Positions 1 through 12,400 of a DNA stretch of 64,000 nucleotides are shown in pieces (within the stretch, counting starts at the first letter, position 1; each line of letters opens with the position of its first letter). Both the position numbers and the translations under genes were made by a program. The notes under the pieces are model-generated. The model was given only the letters and a program-made list of their open reading frames with translations, did no database searches and was not told the DNA's origin. The stretch covers positions 46,579,501 to 46,643,500 of the forward strand of contig NC_092523.1 of the NCBI RefSeq assembly GCF_037038585.1, in the 5' to 3' direction. Source of the DNA: Patagioenas fasciata (taxonomy: Eukaryota; Chordata; Aves; Columbiformes; Columbidae).

Positions 1-449
1 TTTTATTAAACCTTGGGATTTTTTGTTAATTAGACTTGGAGCAACTCTTAGTTGTTTATCCATTTTGCAGCTGGACAAACTGTAGACCCTGTGGCATCTG
101 CCTGTACTCATGTAGATATTGCTGGAAGGACTGTCTCTGGAATTCCTGTTCCTGGGCTTTGATCACTGCAATGTTGTTTCTGAAATGCCGTTGGCAACCT
201 GTTGTTTGTCCTTGTTGGGGAAAAAACAAACAAACCCCAACACAACAAGACTTATCATGTACTTCAGACAGTGGGGTGATATAAAAGTTGATTTGGGTAA
301 ATTAACTACACAGTAGATTAGGTAATTATAATGTTACATATGAAGTAGAGTATATATACTATGTGAGTAATATCTTAAACTAAATCCTAATTACAGTTGA
401 ATTTAAAGTTAAAAATAATGCTTACGGGATTTTTCTTTTTTCCCTTTAG
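1..449 (+). other. PLRG1: Last intron of PLRG1 (3' part)
   Basis: This stretch precedes the PLRG1 terminal exon and ends in a pyrimidine-rich tract followed by the acceptor AG at 448-449. None of the three forward frames matches the WD40 residues expected just before the PLRG1 tail, so the penultimate exon must lie before the window. Short open frames at 36-316 have no recognisable content and are treated as chance. Confidence 0.75.
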
Positions 450-509
450 ACTGAAGAAACTCATCCTGTCAGCTGGAAACCAGAAATTATCAAGAGAAAG
501 CGATTCTGA
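450..509 (+). CDS. PLRG1: PLRG1, final coding segment (C-terminal 19 residues)
   Basis: After the acceptor at 448-449 the frame starting at 450 reads TEETHPVSWKPEIIKRKRF and stops at TGA 507-509. I recognise this as the conserved basic C-terminal tail of pleiotropic regulator 1, which follows the last WD40 blade. PLRG1 is a nuclear WD40 protein of the Prp19/CDC5L complex needed for spliceosome activation. Only the last exon is in the window; the upstream exons lie beyond its left edge. The gene runs on the plus strand, the same direction as the cadherin gene about 24 kb downstream. That matches the human order PLRG1 then DCHS2 and supports both identifications. The match is from memory of the family tail and was not searched, but a 19-residue agreement ending at the stop and starting at a good acceptor is hard to explain by chance. 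Confidence 0.9.
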   Translation, partial: TEETHPVSWKPEIIKRKRF

Positions 510-655
510 AGCAGCAACATACTCTCTAATTTTGTTTTGGCTTTCGGGAGAGCATTCAGTCACATTTTGTTCTACCTAGAACAACAGAGCAGGAAGTCCA
601 CAGAGTCATTGCTATTTCAACATGTTTTATAATAAATTGTATTTCTCTTTCCTTT
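510..655 (+). other. PLRG1: PLRG1 3' UTR (approximate end)
   Basis: The sequence after the PLRG1 stop runs to a canonical AATAAA at 631-636, with cleavage expected about 10-30 bases later. A TG-rich stretch near 734-752 could act as the downstream element. The end is inferred. Further AATAAA hexamers downstream, for example at 3291-3296, could give longer transcripts. Confidence 0.65.
631..636 (+). promoter_or_regulatory. PLRG1: Polyadenylation signal AATAAA of PLRG1
   Basis: A canonical hexamer lies 122 bases after the PLRG1 stop codon, followed by a T-rich stretch and a TG-rich element. It is the first AATAAA after the stop. Confidence 0.7.
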
Positions 656-3600
656 TCTTTTTTTGGCGTGATCCCAGCAAACCAGTTGCAGCTGTTAACT
701 TTGTGGAGCATGTATAGTTCATGACAAGGATAGATGTGTGTGTGTATGTGTAGTTAATTTTTTATATGAATCTATTGAGTGTAAGTCTAAAAATACTTTG
801 AGCCTGGTTTTCTGAAAGACCCTTGCTTGAGTCCAAAACTTAATTGCAAATTTATGCATAGAAGCCATCTACTTTTAGACCAGTATTGCTTACTGTACCT
901 ATGCTAAGTATATACTGTAGTGGAACAGTATATATACTAAATTACAGAGTAATAATCAAGAAAGAAGCAGGACAATATAATAATAATATAGTTTGCTTTA
1001 TAAATACGGCCACTGGGTGTAGCTGCTATTGCTGTCATTGAATGAAATGGATCTTCAAAGCTCTTCTTTCCCTAGGAGAGCTTTCATACGTAACTACTCA
1101 GACAGGACCTTCTATAGCAAGGACCACTGCAGATCATATTGTTCACAGTCATTACAGGGTTAAGACAAGTGGACCTTCTTTGTAAATCACCTGTTTGCTT
1201 TTTCCAGTTATCCAAAGCATAGATGACAGAGTACAGCAAACTTTTAAAACTGAGCTCTAAGAAGAAAAGCTTTTAAGTCATTCCAGCCTCCATGTTGTCT
1301 CCCCATGATCTTATGAAGGAAGTTAACATAAATAAAAAAGTATTTCTGAATGATAATTTGTACTCCTGAAGGGACAAATCTTTCATTGTGTTTACAAACA
1401 GTCATGTAACAAGCAGTAAACGTGTAATCCTCCTTGCTACAGCTTATCTCTGCTGTCTGAGCTGCTCTGAAGCGCTTTCCATTCACAGAGGAAGAAATTA
1501 GTGAAGTCATCAAGCTGTTCAGCTGTTGGCAACTTTGCCAGCCCTGCTGGTACCTGCGGTGGCAAGTGCCATGCTGGGTAGATGCTGAAAATGGTCCCAG
1601 GAGTGATAGTAAGCAGTTCACAATAACTATTCTCTGCCAGTCTGACTTTTTCCAAATCTGGGATTTATGTTGGAGAAATGACAGTTACTTGCAATGTAAC
1701 TTTAAAAAGCTAGTAAAACTAAGTGTTGTTTATATTATGAGAATTTGTCTTGTCTTTTATGATGCACAGGAGGACTTGTATTTATAATTTGAATGTTTGG
1801 CAATGTTTTAAGGGAGTCTGTGCTGCATAAACAGCTGAATTTTGGTTTACAGCTATTGTCTGAAGAGTCCTCAAAAACAAGGGAGGGGATTACTTGGTAT
1901 TTGCAAGTTAAACGATTTTTATGTAGATGGTAATTTGAATTTTTCTAGATTTTTATTGCAGCTGTTTTCATTTTAACTAACATAACGGGAAAATTACAGG
2001 TTGTGGCTTATGTATGTTTTATACTGCTGCTAATGCTTCATTCCAGAAATTGATGAAGTATTGGTGTTACACAGAATGTTTTTGCTCACAGGGAAATCCT
2101 CTGTAGGAAACCAGATTAGAGCTGAAGAACTTACTTGAAAAAAGGGGTGGGATTTTTTTTTTCTTGGTCGTGTGGTTGGTTTGTTTTTTAATGTCTATTT
2201 GTTCTGATAATTTGGAATCGAGAAGGGGAAATTAGCAGTTTTGGCTCACAGTTTTAGCACATTTTCTCTGTATTGGCACTTACCTTTAAAAACTGCATTT
2301 ATTCCATTGTTTATCACTTTGAAGAGAGATCAGAAAGTCTCCTGCAGAGCCTGTGTTTCTTCCCTGGACTTCTGCAGGAATCAGTTAGCATGGGGTCATT
2401 GTTGCCAGGGCATTCTTTTTGTGCTCTGAGTAAAGATTTGGTTTGCAAATTAAAGGCTGCACACTATTATTTGGAATAATACTACTTTTTTTGGCTCTAT
2501 AGTATGCTGTCCCACTTCTAAGTGTGATTTTTTTTTTTCTTTTGTTTTAATTGTGTTCTTTAACACTTGATTTGCATGTTCATTTCCTTTCTAGCAGTTT
2601 TTTCTTCCACTAGACAGTAATGTATGATCACACATACTTCTGTAAGTAGTATATGTGACACATGAAGAGTATCAGATTTCATTTAAACGCTTCTCTAGTG
2701 CAAAGTAAGCCTAGATAGTGAGTTGTGATACACAGGTTTGATTGTGTGGGATATACAGTGACGTTAATCTGTCCATGGAAGTCCTAAGGTGAAGCAAAAG
2801 AGGAGCATCTGGTCCATTGGATGTATTTTCCATGCCTTTGGAAAGTGTCACACTGCAATGTCAGTTAAAGCAATCTTGAATGGGACTCTAGTCTCAGAAA
2901 ATAATTATTGTTACTTATTTCATAAAATGTGATGTCTGCTGTGTATGATCAAATCACACACATTTCTACCACAAGCCTTTGGTTTTGTTTTATACTGTAC
3001 ATAATTGCAGAGAAGTAAGAAAATGGTTTTTGATTGCAGCATAATTCAAAAAATCGTAATTGGTAAAAGTGATAAATTTCAAGATCACTGCTGTACAGTA
3101 AAGCATACAATGTAAGCTATGCAGCTAGAATGCTGTCATTTGGTGGCAGCATGAAAGTTGTGCGGAACAGTATGTCTTTGGCAACTTAAAGGCTTACAGA
3201 AGTAAATCTTTAATAGCCAGTTTATTTTTAGTCCTGTTATATAAGAATTAAAGTGCTATGCCCAATATAAGTGACAGCATTTTAGCCATCAATAAAACCT
3301 TCAATGCTATATGGCTTCATGTATTTTTTTTTTATTCTGTTTTGGGTTTTGTAGTAAGAAGGACAAAAAACCCTATATATTGAACGTTAAAGTAGTTTAG
3401 GATTAAAATTTATGACTGTATCCCATAGTAGCAAATATTTCTGCAGATCAGCTGTAATGGAGAAAGTACTGATGGCTCTTTTATGAAAAGCTTCCTATCT
3501 GTGTGAAGGGATTAGCAAAACAAATGCAAAACTGTCGATGAATTTTCTCTAGTGTGTTTAAACAAACAACCAACCCTCAAAAAAAAACCAAAAACACATT

Positions 3601-5061
3601 GAAACCTCTATGAAGTTAAGTATGAAGTCTCGGACAGGTTCTGGATGGGAGCTATATGGCTGGAAAAAAGCTTAAGAGTTAAACTATTTTTGATACGTCT
3701 TACTGGGAGCAAATTAAAGGGTTATTTCTGTCCGTGGCACATAACTGAAAATCTGGTCACAATGAAATCAGGGAGAGTTTTATCACTGATTTTTGAAGTC
3801 AAGATTTCATTCAGCGGGGTGTTTTGGTGTTTGGGTTTGTTTTGTTTGTTTTTTTCTCAAGTCAATTGGAAAAACCAGTCTCACACATCATTTAGGTAGG
3901 TGCATTTTTTTGTGCACAAGATGCATCATTCTTCTTCAGATGAGGCTTCTAAATTTTTATACATACACCTAAGAAAATGGGGAGGATTTGGAAATCAGTG
4001 AATGCCAGTAATCCTGACCAGCTGAAAGTCAACCTGCAATTTTGTTCTGTAAAATTTAACACAAGATTAGCGGGACTTGAAACTAGCATAAATATGATTT
4101 CATGGAAACTGTTCCATAAGCAGAATGTGTGATTGGCGAATCACCTAATTCCTTTGAAGGCAAACAGGTCTTCAGCTGAAATGATCTTCAAGGCTGCATG
4201 AAGAAGCAGCAGCTTTTTGACTTGGTTTTCATCTGTGGTTCAAAAACTTGGCAGGCAGTGAACTACAGATTTCACTGGTGGTTGTTCAGGTAGAGCTTGT
4301 CACTTTGGGAGACTCCGCCTGATGCTTTTTAATGGCAGCAGCTGAGAGTCAGTTTTCTGGCTTTTACATCTTGAAGTCTTGCAAATTTATTTCTGTGCTT
4401 AGCAGGTCTGAAGTTGGCTGAAAATTGGCAAAAAAGTTGGATGAAAAATGAATGGACATACCTGTCTAAAGGTGATCCTTCCAAGAATTTTGGTGCACAG
4501 AGGGAAATCTGCATTTCTCTATTGTGATTCTCTGTAAGGAAGCTCAGGTTGCAGGGCTAGCAAAATGTAATTGTTTCTGTGAACACTTTTTCACATGCAT
4601 TTTTCCAGTGCTTACTTATCTTAAAAAAAAAAAAAAAAAAAGTTCATCACAAGTCAGCCAGTATTGTAATTACATCTAGGATGTGTCAGGAACTTGAAAA
4701 ATATTAGCATAACCATTCACAAATTTTGACGATGGAAATGACATGAGAGGTTTTCCAGCAAAATGACCAAATCTAACAAAGAGAATTTTCTCTCTACTTA
4801 GTATATATATTCTACCAGTTGCTGTAAAGCAGCAATCAGATATTTTTGAACATGTTTGAAAAACATCTTTAGGGTTTGCTTTAGGTGGGAACTGTGGAGT
4901 TTCTAGATGTGGGCTTGTTTTTTTCAAAATGTTCTCTTAAAAATATTTTTTAAAGATTTTTGGCTTGAGAGGATTTGTAGGATCAAACCTTAGATCTTCC
5001 TGTTTTCCCGTTGCTGCTTGTATTGAAACTATATAGTATCACCTTTGTAATATTTAGTGGT
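656..5061. other. Intergenic DNA between PLRG1 and the solo LTR
   Basis: AT-rich, non-coding in appearance, with only short open frames. It holds T- and A-runs (including 19 A at 4623-4641) and a short AT-rich inverted repeat near 907-938. I recognise no gene, RNA or transposon here. Part could belong to a longer PLRG1 3' UTR. Confidence 0.6.
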
Positions 5062-5710
5062 TGTCGAGGGTTTAGATTGCGGGGTGACAGTAAGACCCTG
5101 GCAGATGTATTGTTAACCTCCTCTCCCCCCTTTTTCCCCTTTTGCCCCTCCCTCTCCCCCTTCCCACTCAGGACAGGTGATCGGGAGGAAAAGAAGGACA
5201 AAGAGAGTTGGAAAAATTAAAAATGTTTTACTAATGCTACTAATAAGAATAGAGAAAATAATACAAAATATACAAAACCAATCTTGACAGTCTCAGCAAC
5301 TGCAGAGCCAGCACCCAAAGTCCTGGATTAGACTCTGTAGCCAACCGGAGCTGGATTCAGTCTCTCACTAGGCCTCAGTTTGCAGGGACGACCAGCAAGG
5401 TCCTCTCCTAATGTTGGCCATCAGCAGAAGGGAAGGAAAAAAGGGATGAGATCCTCGTGATCTCCCACTTTTATATGAAGTATTCACGTGAATGGAATGT
5501 TATACACCGTTGGTCAGTCTCTCGGTCATCAGTTTCTCGTTGCCCCTCTCGCGAGATGTCCATCCGTGCTTATCAATAAGTTTGCATTCCATTGCCAGGT
5601 TTAACCAAAACATGTGTTGGGTTCTCCAGGAAAATGCAGCTAACATGAAGGCTTTAGCTGACAGGCAAATTCACTAAAAGAGAAACTTGGTTTTTAACAA
5701 AACCAGGACA
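5062..5710 (-). mobile_element. Solo LTR of an endogenous retrovirus (ERVL-like), about 649 bp
   Basis: On the plus strand the element begins TGTCGAGG and ends CCAGGACA, the inverted TG...CA ends of an LTR. It is flanked by identical 5-bp copies of GTGGT at 5057-5061 and 5711-5715. A 5-bp duplication is typical of ERVL-type integration. Read on the minus strand the LTR starts TGTCCTGGTTTT, a start I associate with avian LTRs. A TATA-like box (CATATAAAA) lies at plus 5469-5477, and a variant poly(A) hexamer AGTAAA lies at plus 5227-5232. A purine-rich block (minus strand) sits at about 5117-5167. No internal retroviral genes are present, so the provirus was lost by LTR-LTR recombination. Family name and orientation are inferred; the LTR with its duplication is seen directly. 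Confidence 0.85.
5469..5477 (-). promoter_or_regulatory. TATA-like box of the solo LTR
   Basis: On the minus strand this reads CATATAAAA, about 235 bases in from the LTR start at 5710. That is the usual spot for the U3 promoter TATA box. Whether it is active is unknown. Confidence 0.45.
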
Positions 5711-6296
5711 GTGGTGAACTTCTAAATCAACAACATGTAAATTTCCTTCAGGTGCATGTTATCACCAGGCCTTTGTTAATCTTTCCTTGTGGTATGAGGT
5801 GGCTTGGTTGGTTGTTTGTTTTTTTTTTTTTTTTAGTACAATGATTACATAAGTGCCAGATGTGTATCTGAAGCATGGATTAACTGGGACACTTGCCTGC
5901 AAATTAGACCCCAGCAGTGCAAACAATAATTGAGTTAAATGCTTGTCTCCAGGTGAGGCAGACTGAAATCACTGATGAGAAATCTACAGTTAAAAGGAGG
6001 AAAGCTTGCAGACCCAGAAAACTCTTTTGCTGTTTTGTGGGGATTTGTTATTGATTGGTTTTTGTTGCTGTTTTGTTTTTTTTTTCTTCAAAAAACCCCA
6101 GGCCTTACACTTGTGTTTGAGAAGTGCAGGTAATGTTTGAATATGTGTGTGAAACACTTATTTCTGCCAACTTGTATTTTGCAACCTTTCTGCTTTGTTT
6201 TTCAGGGAGAGTGTGTGACCTTGCAAGAAGACAGCTCACCTTTACTCTTTCCGTGGCAGCAAAAACTCTTGGGCTTTTGGATGCTGCAAAAGTGTG

Positions 6297-6381
6297 GGGT
6301 TTTTTTTGTTTGTTTGTTTGGTTGGTTTTTTTTTTCTTTTATCTTTTATCTTTTTTCCTTTTTTTTTTTTTTCCATTTTTC
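6297..6381 (+). repeat. T-rich/pyrimidine low-complexity tract
   Basis: Long T-runs are mixed with TTTG units and two short ATCTTTT units. The apparent small open frames across it, rich in Phe on one strand and Lys on the other, are products of the tract rather than genes. Confidence 0.8.
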
Positions 6382-8069
6382 CCATCTCATGCATTGCTGA
6401 GGGGAGGGCTGAAGGGTTAAGCCCTCCAGAGCAAGGGAGAGTCAATGCAGCATCAGCATGGATTATGAGTACCAAGACCTAGAGAAAAGAGAGGAGACTT
6501 CCTAGAGACCAGATAACAAGGAGCTGTAATTAACTGCAATCTCTCAGGGAGGTGAAAAGGACAATAGAAAAACTAAGGCTAGAAGAGACCAAAGCATCTG
6601 AAAGGAAATATTTGAAAACATGATACATTTACCTGGCAGGCTGGAGGAGAGCAGAGAGATTTCTGGATTAGGTGAATGCTGCATGGATTAAAAGGAAGGG
6701 ATGGGAGAGAGTAGTGTGCTAATGTGGGTGCAGTCAATGGTGACAATGAAAACGTGGGGAAATTCTTGTCACAGCTACCTATAAATGCATTCCTGAGAAG
6801 TGCTGGTATTGTATGTATCTGCATGTTCTGGTACTCTCATGCTCTAAAGTATAACTCAAGTTTAGAAAATTCTTTGGCACATGAAGAATTGCAGAGCAAT
6901 GTGGAGTGAGGAATCTGGAGGGTTTTGCTGCTGAAGAGGGATTTTTACAGAGGAACCACTTGCAAGTACAATTCTAAACAAGGCTTAAGAGTAAAGTGTG
7001 AAGAGGGAAGCCAAAGTTTGCATTGTGAATAGCTGAAAAGGTAGTGAGGCTGATTTTACAATGGATTGAATGCAAGGATTACCTTACAAGACTGAGTTTG
7101 CCCCTTCCTGGCAGGCAAGTGGTGAGCTGAAGAATGAGACATGAGTTTAGCTGCAGAGTTGCACGTTGACGGGATGCATTGCTGTTGGGAGATAAACAGG
7201 GGCGTAGCTTGTGCAATCAGAAAAACTTTTGTGCCACATCCAACAGCATTTTTTTTTTCACAAGGAAGAGACACCACAAATCTTAACAGGATTTAACTAT
7301 TTCCAAGTAAATCCCCTTGACGAGCGAGCTTCCTGCATTGATGACTAGAGATCTGCTCTCAATAAAGCAGCAATAGAGAGTATGAATAGAAAAATTCCAT
7401 ACAAAAACTTGAACATGGCTTCAGCTGCCAGATGAGTCAAATTTCATGTCCTGTAAGTATATATAAATTCTTTCCTGCTCATTCAATTTATTTTCTTCCC
7501 ATGCAACATGGTAATGAACATGCTGCTTTCAAAGAAAGCTTGGCAATGCAAACCTACAGGAATCTATCAATTCTGTTAATGACTTTGTTCTATTTTAGTT
7601 CTGAAAATCCCAGCAAATGAGTTTTATTATTCCATGTTGCTCTAAATCAATGTTTAACAGGAAATTCAAAAGTAGCTAGTGAGTCAAACTCATTATGGTA
7701 GCTAAATGAAATTATAGATAAAAATGCTTGTTGCTAATTAAAATGGGTGTAGTGAAATCCAGCCCATATCTCTTCCTGAGCAAACCCATTTTTTCAATTT
7801 GTAAGTGAGACTGTAAATGTCCTTTAATCACCTAAGGGGAAAAAAAACTACTCCTAGTGTTATCCAGTTTCTTAGTGGTGTTGGTACATGCTGCAGCCAG
7901 CTCAATGATGCAGTTTTACTCCAGCCATTAAAACAGAATGACCCAGTGTGTTTCAAATTTTCAAACCCTGAAGAAAATGTCCACATGCTTTCCAGTAACA
8001 TAGCCCTGTGGTCCATGGCAGTGCATTTTTAAAGTAGTATTCTCTCACACAGGTTTTCATTTCTGCTTG

Positions 8070-8090
8070 TTTTTTTTTTTTTTTTTTTTT
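8070..8090 (+). repeat. Poly(T) run of 21
   Basis: An uninterrupted T homopolymer. No retroposed element is recognised beside it. Confidence 0.85.
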
Positions 8091-9445
8091 GACAGCTGTA
8101 GCCTTTAATAGGAAAAACAGTGCAAAGTAATTGGAAGCTATCTCTAGGCTGTATCTCCAGCCTAATTAATTATGATCTGGTAATTCCTTAGTTTTTTTCC
8201 TTTCCTCCAGACTTCTCCCAGCCTTCCTCGATCAGCAGCATTCCCATGGAGCCTGTGAGATGCTCAGCAGTTCTGTAGAGCTTCATGTTGTCTAGGTGCA
8301 GTGTGCAGTGCTATGAATTGCTCTTTCAGGTCCCCTGGTGGCTCTGCCTCGCTGCATCAAACATGGTGACTGAACTATGTGGTGGGGACATTTTGTGGTG
8401 GGAAGTTATTCTTGGAGATGGGAAAATAATGACTGGATAAAATCTTATTTTCTCTCCTGATAGGCAACCTGATGTTGATAGATGACTGTTCTCCCTCCAT
8501 TCTCCCAGTTCTTCTCATCTCACTTGATTTTTCTTGAGTGATCCTTCTGGTGATACAACACACTGAGTATAAAATTCCCTGGTGGTTGCTATCAACACCC
8601 CACTGTGGTTTTAATAACAAAATCTGATAACAATGTTCACATTCTTAGCAGAATAAAGGCAAGCGGTAAAGCCAAAGACTGAATGAGATACACACCAAGG
8701 AAACCTAAACTGAAGTCAGAAAGATATTCAAGTAAATTATGTCTGTGGGCTCTTCTCCTTTAGCCTCCTGTTCTGCTCTCAGCATCATGCTCAGTAACAG
8801 TTCATTAAACTCAGCTTACTCTAGGGTAAGTTGAGACTGACCTAGTTGAGACTGTCCTGTCAAATTCTTTGTATTGGTGAAGCTTAGCAGGCAAAAATGT
8901 AGAGGAATGCCAAAATCTATCTACTAGTGAAAGGTTGTCCTCCTTGTGATGGGAAAATGTGTATCTTCTCTCCGAGTGTTTCACATAGTCCTTTTTACTG
9001 TTCTTAATTTCTTAAACCCCATAAATAGCTGCTATGAATGGTGTAGTAAAGAGATCTAGTATTGCAGGTAATACAGGTCTTAAAATCGTGGACAGAACTT
9101 CTAAGCTGTCTTAAAAGCTTGTGATAACATGATATCTCTTACTTTTAAAAAATTACAGACAAAAAACCACTATCCATAATGGTCACAATGAGGAAATGGG
9201 AGAACTTTCTGCTCCTCAGAATATTGCACCTCCACCCATGTCTTTAAAATCCTGAATTCTCTTCAAAGAGAAATCAGAGGGGGTGGTGGGGTAGGTGGAT
9301 ATGTAAGAAAATGAATAGCCAGAGCATAAATGTCCTCATGCTGTTGTGTAAATATAAGCCTTACAGCTTGTTTGTACTGAGGCAGTTCATTTGAAATGAC
9401 TATGATGGTAACCGATATCTATGGTGAGAGGCACATTGGATGTGG

Positions 9446-9462
9446 AAAAAAAAAAAAAAAAA
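9446..9462 (+). repeat. Poly(A) run of 17
   Basis: An uninterrupted A homopolymer with no recognised retrocopy upstream. Confidence 0.8.
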
Positions 9463-12400
9463 CCTTGGTGATTATCTGTGGGAGACACCTGACAATTAAC
9501 CACACCGAGCCAGCACATTAAAAAAACCCCACAGCTGTTGTCATTCATACCTCAGGGCAGTACTGTGCATTCACACTGTCCTAGTTTTAAGACATGTCAG
9601 TTCACACATTCTTTTTTTTAACATGGTGCATTTCTCTGGTGTAGACAGGGCCAAAGTAATATGTGATAGAATTTAGAAATCTTCCCGTATGGACAACATA
9701 CTTTGCCAAGAACAGGAAACCTCATACTCTTTCATCTTTTCTCTCCCATGGTTTTGTTGAAAGGTTTTCCTATATTTTCTCACATGCAGTTTGTGTAAAG
9801 TCACTTCTTTCCCTCAGTAGAAGGGGAACAAAATGAGTATTAAGCAGCAAAGGGTAAAAGTAATGTTCCCTGGGACTTTACCTGGAAAGGATTAAAAAGT
9901 TATTAGTTTCATTTTTTGTTGGTAAGCAGATGTAAAGTTGGTATACTCAGATAAGCCCCTTTCAAAAATGCATTTGATTTCTCAGCTTTTTAAATTATAT
10001 TTCAGTGCTTTCGAATTTCCTTGTACTGCTGTGATTTCCCCCTGTGCGAAGGATGATTAGGGCACTGGTGCAACAGAGTGAAATTCTGCTCTCCTTCATA
10101 CTGGGCATACCATGTCCCCTCCCATCCTCAGCCTCAGGTGGTGGGCAAAAGCCCATCCATGACCATCTGTCTCCTCCCAGCCCAGAGCTCTGGCCCTTCC
10201 TTTAGTCATGCCCAAAGCCTTCTGTTTGTTCATGAACGGAATGCTTTGGCAGTGCAGTGTCAACTCTTTGGAAATGTGCCTGGCTGTTTGCTGCCTGATA
10301 TCTGTTACCTCTGCCCTCTGGGAAAGGGGTAGTAGGCCAAATGAAACATGTGCCACATCCAGCCAGGCCACGGCTTTGCCAAACTTGCTTGGGGAGCAGA
10401 GCTCTACCAGGCGCCTGGGAGTGACAGTCTGTGGCCACCAAATTCCTGAAGCACTGCTGATGGGCACCATGTTGGACTTGCAGCACTTCTTCTGGAGCAA
10501 CATATCTTTTGGACTCCACAAGTGAAATCCTGGAGCCTTAGAATTCTCACAAGGTCAGTTCTGGCTCCAGTGAACCTCTGAGACACACCTGGCTGTGGCT
10601 GATGTCTGTAATAACACAGCTTCCATACAAAAAGCTCAGTCCAATCTCCCCTTTCATTAAAAATGTGAGATCTTTACGCCAAACCTAGCATACTCCACAA
10701 CTTAACCAACTAGTTTGCTTGATGGACTTCGAGGTAGAAGAATAAAGCATGCACATATTCCCAAGGAAACAGATTTTGGGAATCGAAGCTTTCAGCTCCT
10801 ATTTCACGTTCTTTTATTTTTTTTTCCTCATTTTAAATTAAGCATCAGGACAGCAATGCTGTGAGTTGCAGTGTGTGTGTGGTGATCCTTCCTGCTGCAT
10901 CCCATAACAAGAGGAGGCAGAGAAGTGTTACTTGTATATACTCTGCTCTGAAGTCTTCGGTGCCTTGTCAAAATCTCTTCATTGGCATTTTCTCCATATC
11001 TGGCTCTTTTGAGCCATGCATTTGTTTTTCATTAGTTGCCTCAGTTTATATGATGACTTTCTTTCTTATTATTCTTAAATATTGCATTTTAAATGAAAAA
11101 ACAACACACTCCTTCAATGGTCTGTTAAATTGTTGGAAGATTATTTGATCTCTTTGCCTTGTGGTTTTCTTTTCACTCATTTTCCTTTTTTTTTTTTCTT
11201 TTTTTTCTTTATTTCATTCCTTTCCTTCGAGCCAGCTTTGCTTACCTGCACACTGAGTTTAATGGGTTTTCATGTACTTTGTGCTGCACACAAACTGTGA
11301 GAAGGAGGTTTGCTGTTTTCTCCCCCTGTAAGTCCAAGTTTGCTGTATACTATCTCAGGGAGAGCTCAGCTGACCTGTGTGCTGGGAACAAAACACTGGA
11401 CATACCAGGGACAAGAGGATTATAGGTAAAAATAGCAAAGAGTGGTTAAGAAGCAGCATTATCATCTTTTAAATATCTGTCTTGGCTGGTTGCCAAACTC
11501 ACTTCCCATCTACCTCTACATTTTCTTTATCTGTTCTGGGGTTTTGCTTCTTTAAAGGAGAAAGTTAAAAAAACATCAAACAAGCACAAAAAAACCAAAA
11601 CAAAGCAGAGTGCACAAGAGAGTGAGAACTGAGGAATAACACTGAAGTGACATTTTTCATGTGCTCTTCGTGTTCTATAAACCCACCACAGAAGTAGGAC
11701 CGTAGGACAAAGCCTTCCAAATTTCATACTACAAAGGTTTTTCTATCAAGCCCTTCATTTCTCCTCTTTTCCCCTTTGTGAAGATTTAAGCCAACAGATA
11801 AGTCTTGCCTCATAGTCCAAAGGTCAATAAATACACCTGACACACACCTGTGGGGAAATGAAACAGTTACCTTGTCCTCATGGCTGCATTTTCTAAAATG
11901 ACTTTTCTCTGCCAGTACTTTCAGTCATAAGCCCTTTGCAGCAAATTCTGCAGACACATTTATGCCTTGAAGCTGTACTAGTAATAACAGGGGAGTTGAT
12001 TTCTACCATACAGAGTGGTTTCATTTTTCAAAGTATTTTCAGTTACAATCAGTTAATATTAATTGAGGTGAGGCAGACAGAGAGGGTAAGCTAGATGTGC
12101 TGGGATGGGATGTTTTCATTCCTTTTAAAAGGTTCTAACAGCATTAATGTACTGTTTCCTTCTTTCGTGTCCTTCCCCAGCTGAGAAAGTGATGAACCAA
12201 GGGATCAATATTTGTTCTGCCTAAGCACCTGTTTAAAACTCCAGTTTGAACCATTTTCTCATTTTTGTTCCCTCGCCTTTTCTCCATGTTTCTTCAAAGA
12301 GGGAAAGATCCCCAGACTGAGATATTAGCCCAAGTGTTTGGTCCTTCCAACAGAGATGAATTAATGTGAAGTGGCTTCTGAACTTCGGCATGGAAAAACT

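Noticed and set aside
36-316. Open frames in the first 320 bases as the penultimate PLRG1 exon
   Set aside because: None of the frames encodes the WD40 sequence expected before the PLRG1 tail.
1244-1621. A 125-codon minus-strand frame downstream of PLRG1
   Set aside because: No motif, no start context of note and no splice structure; its length is within chance for AT-rich vertebrate DNA.
6124-6482. Overlapping Phe-rich and Lys-rich frames of 62-98 codons
   Set aside because: They are translations of a pyrimidine tract and low-complexity sequence.
8821-8866. A 15-base-period direct repeat (TTGAGACTG twice)
   Set aside because: Only two imperfect units; too short to call a repeat array or a target duplication.
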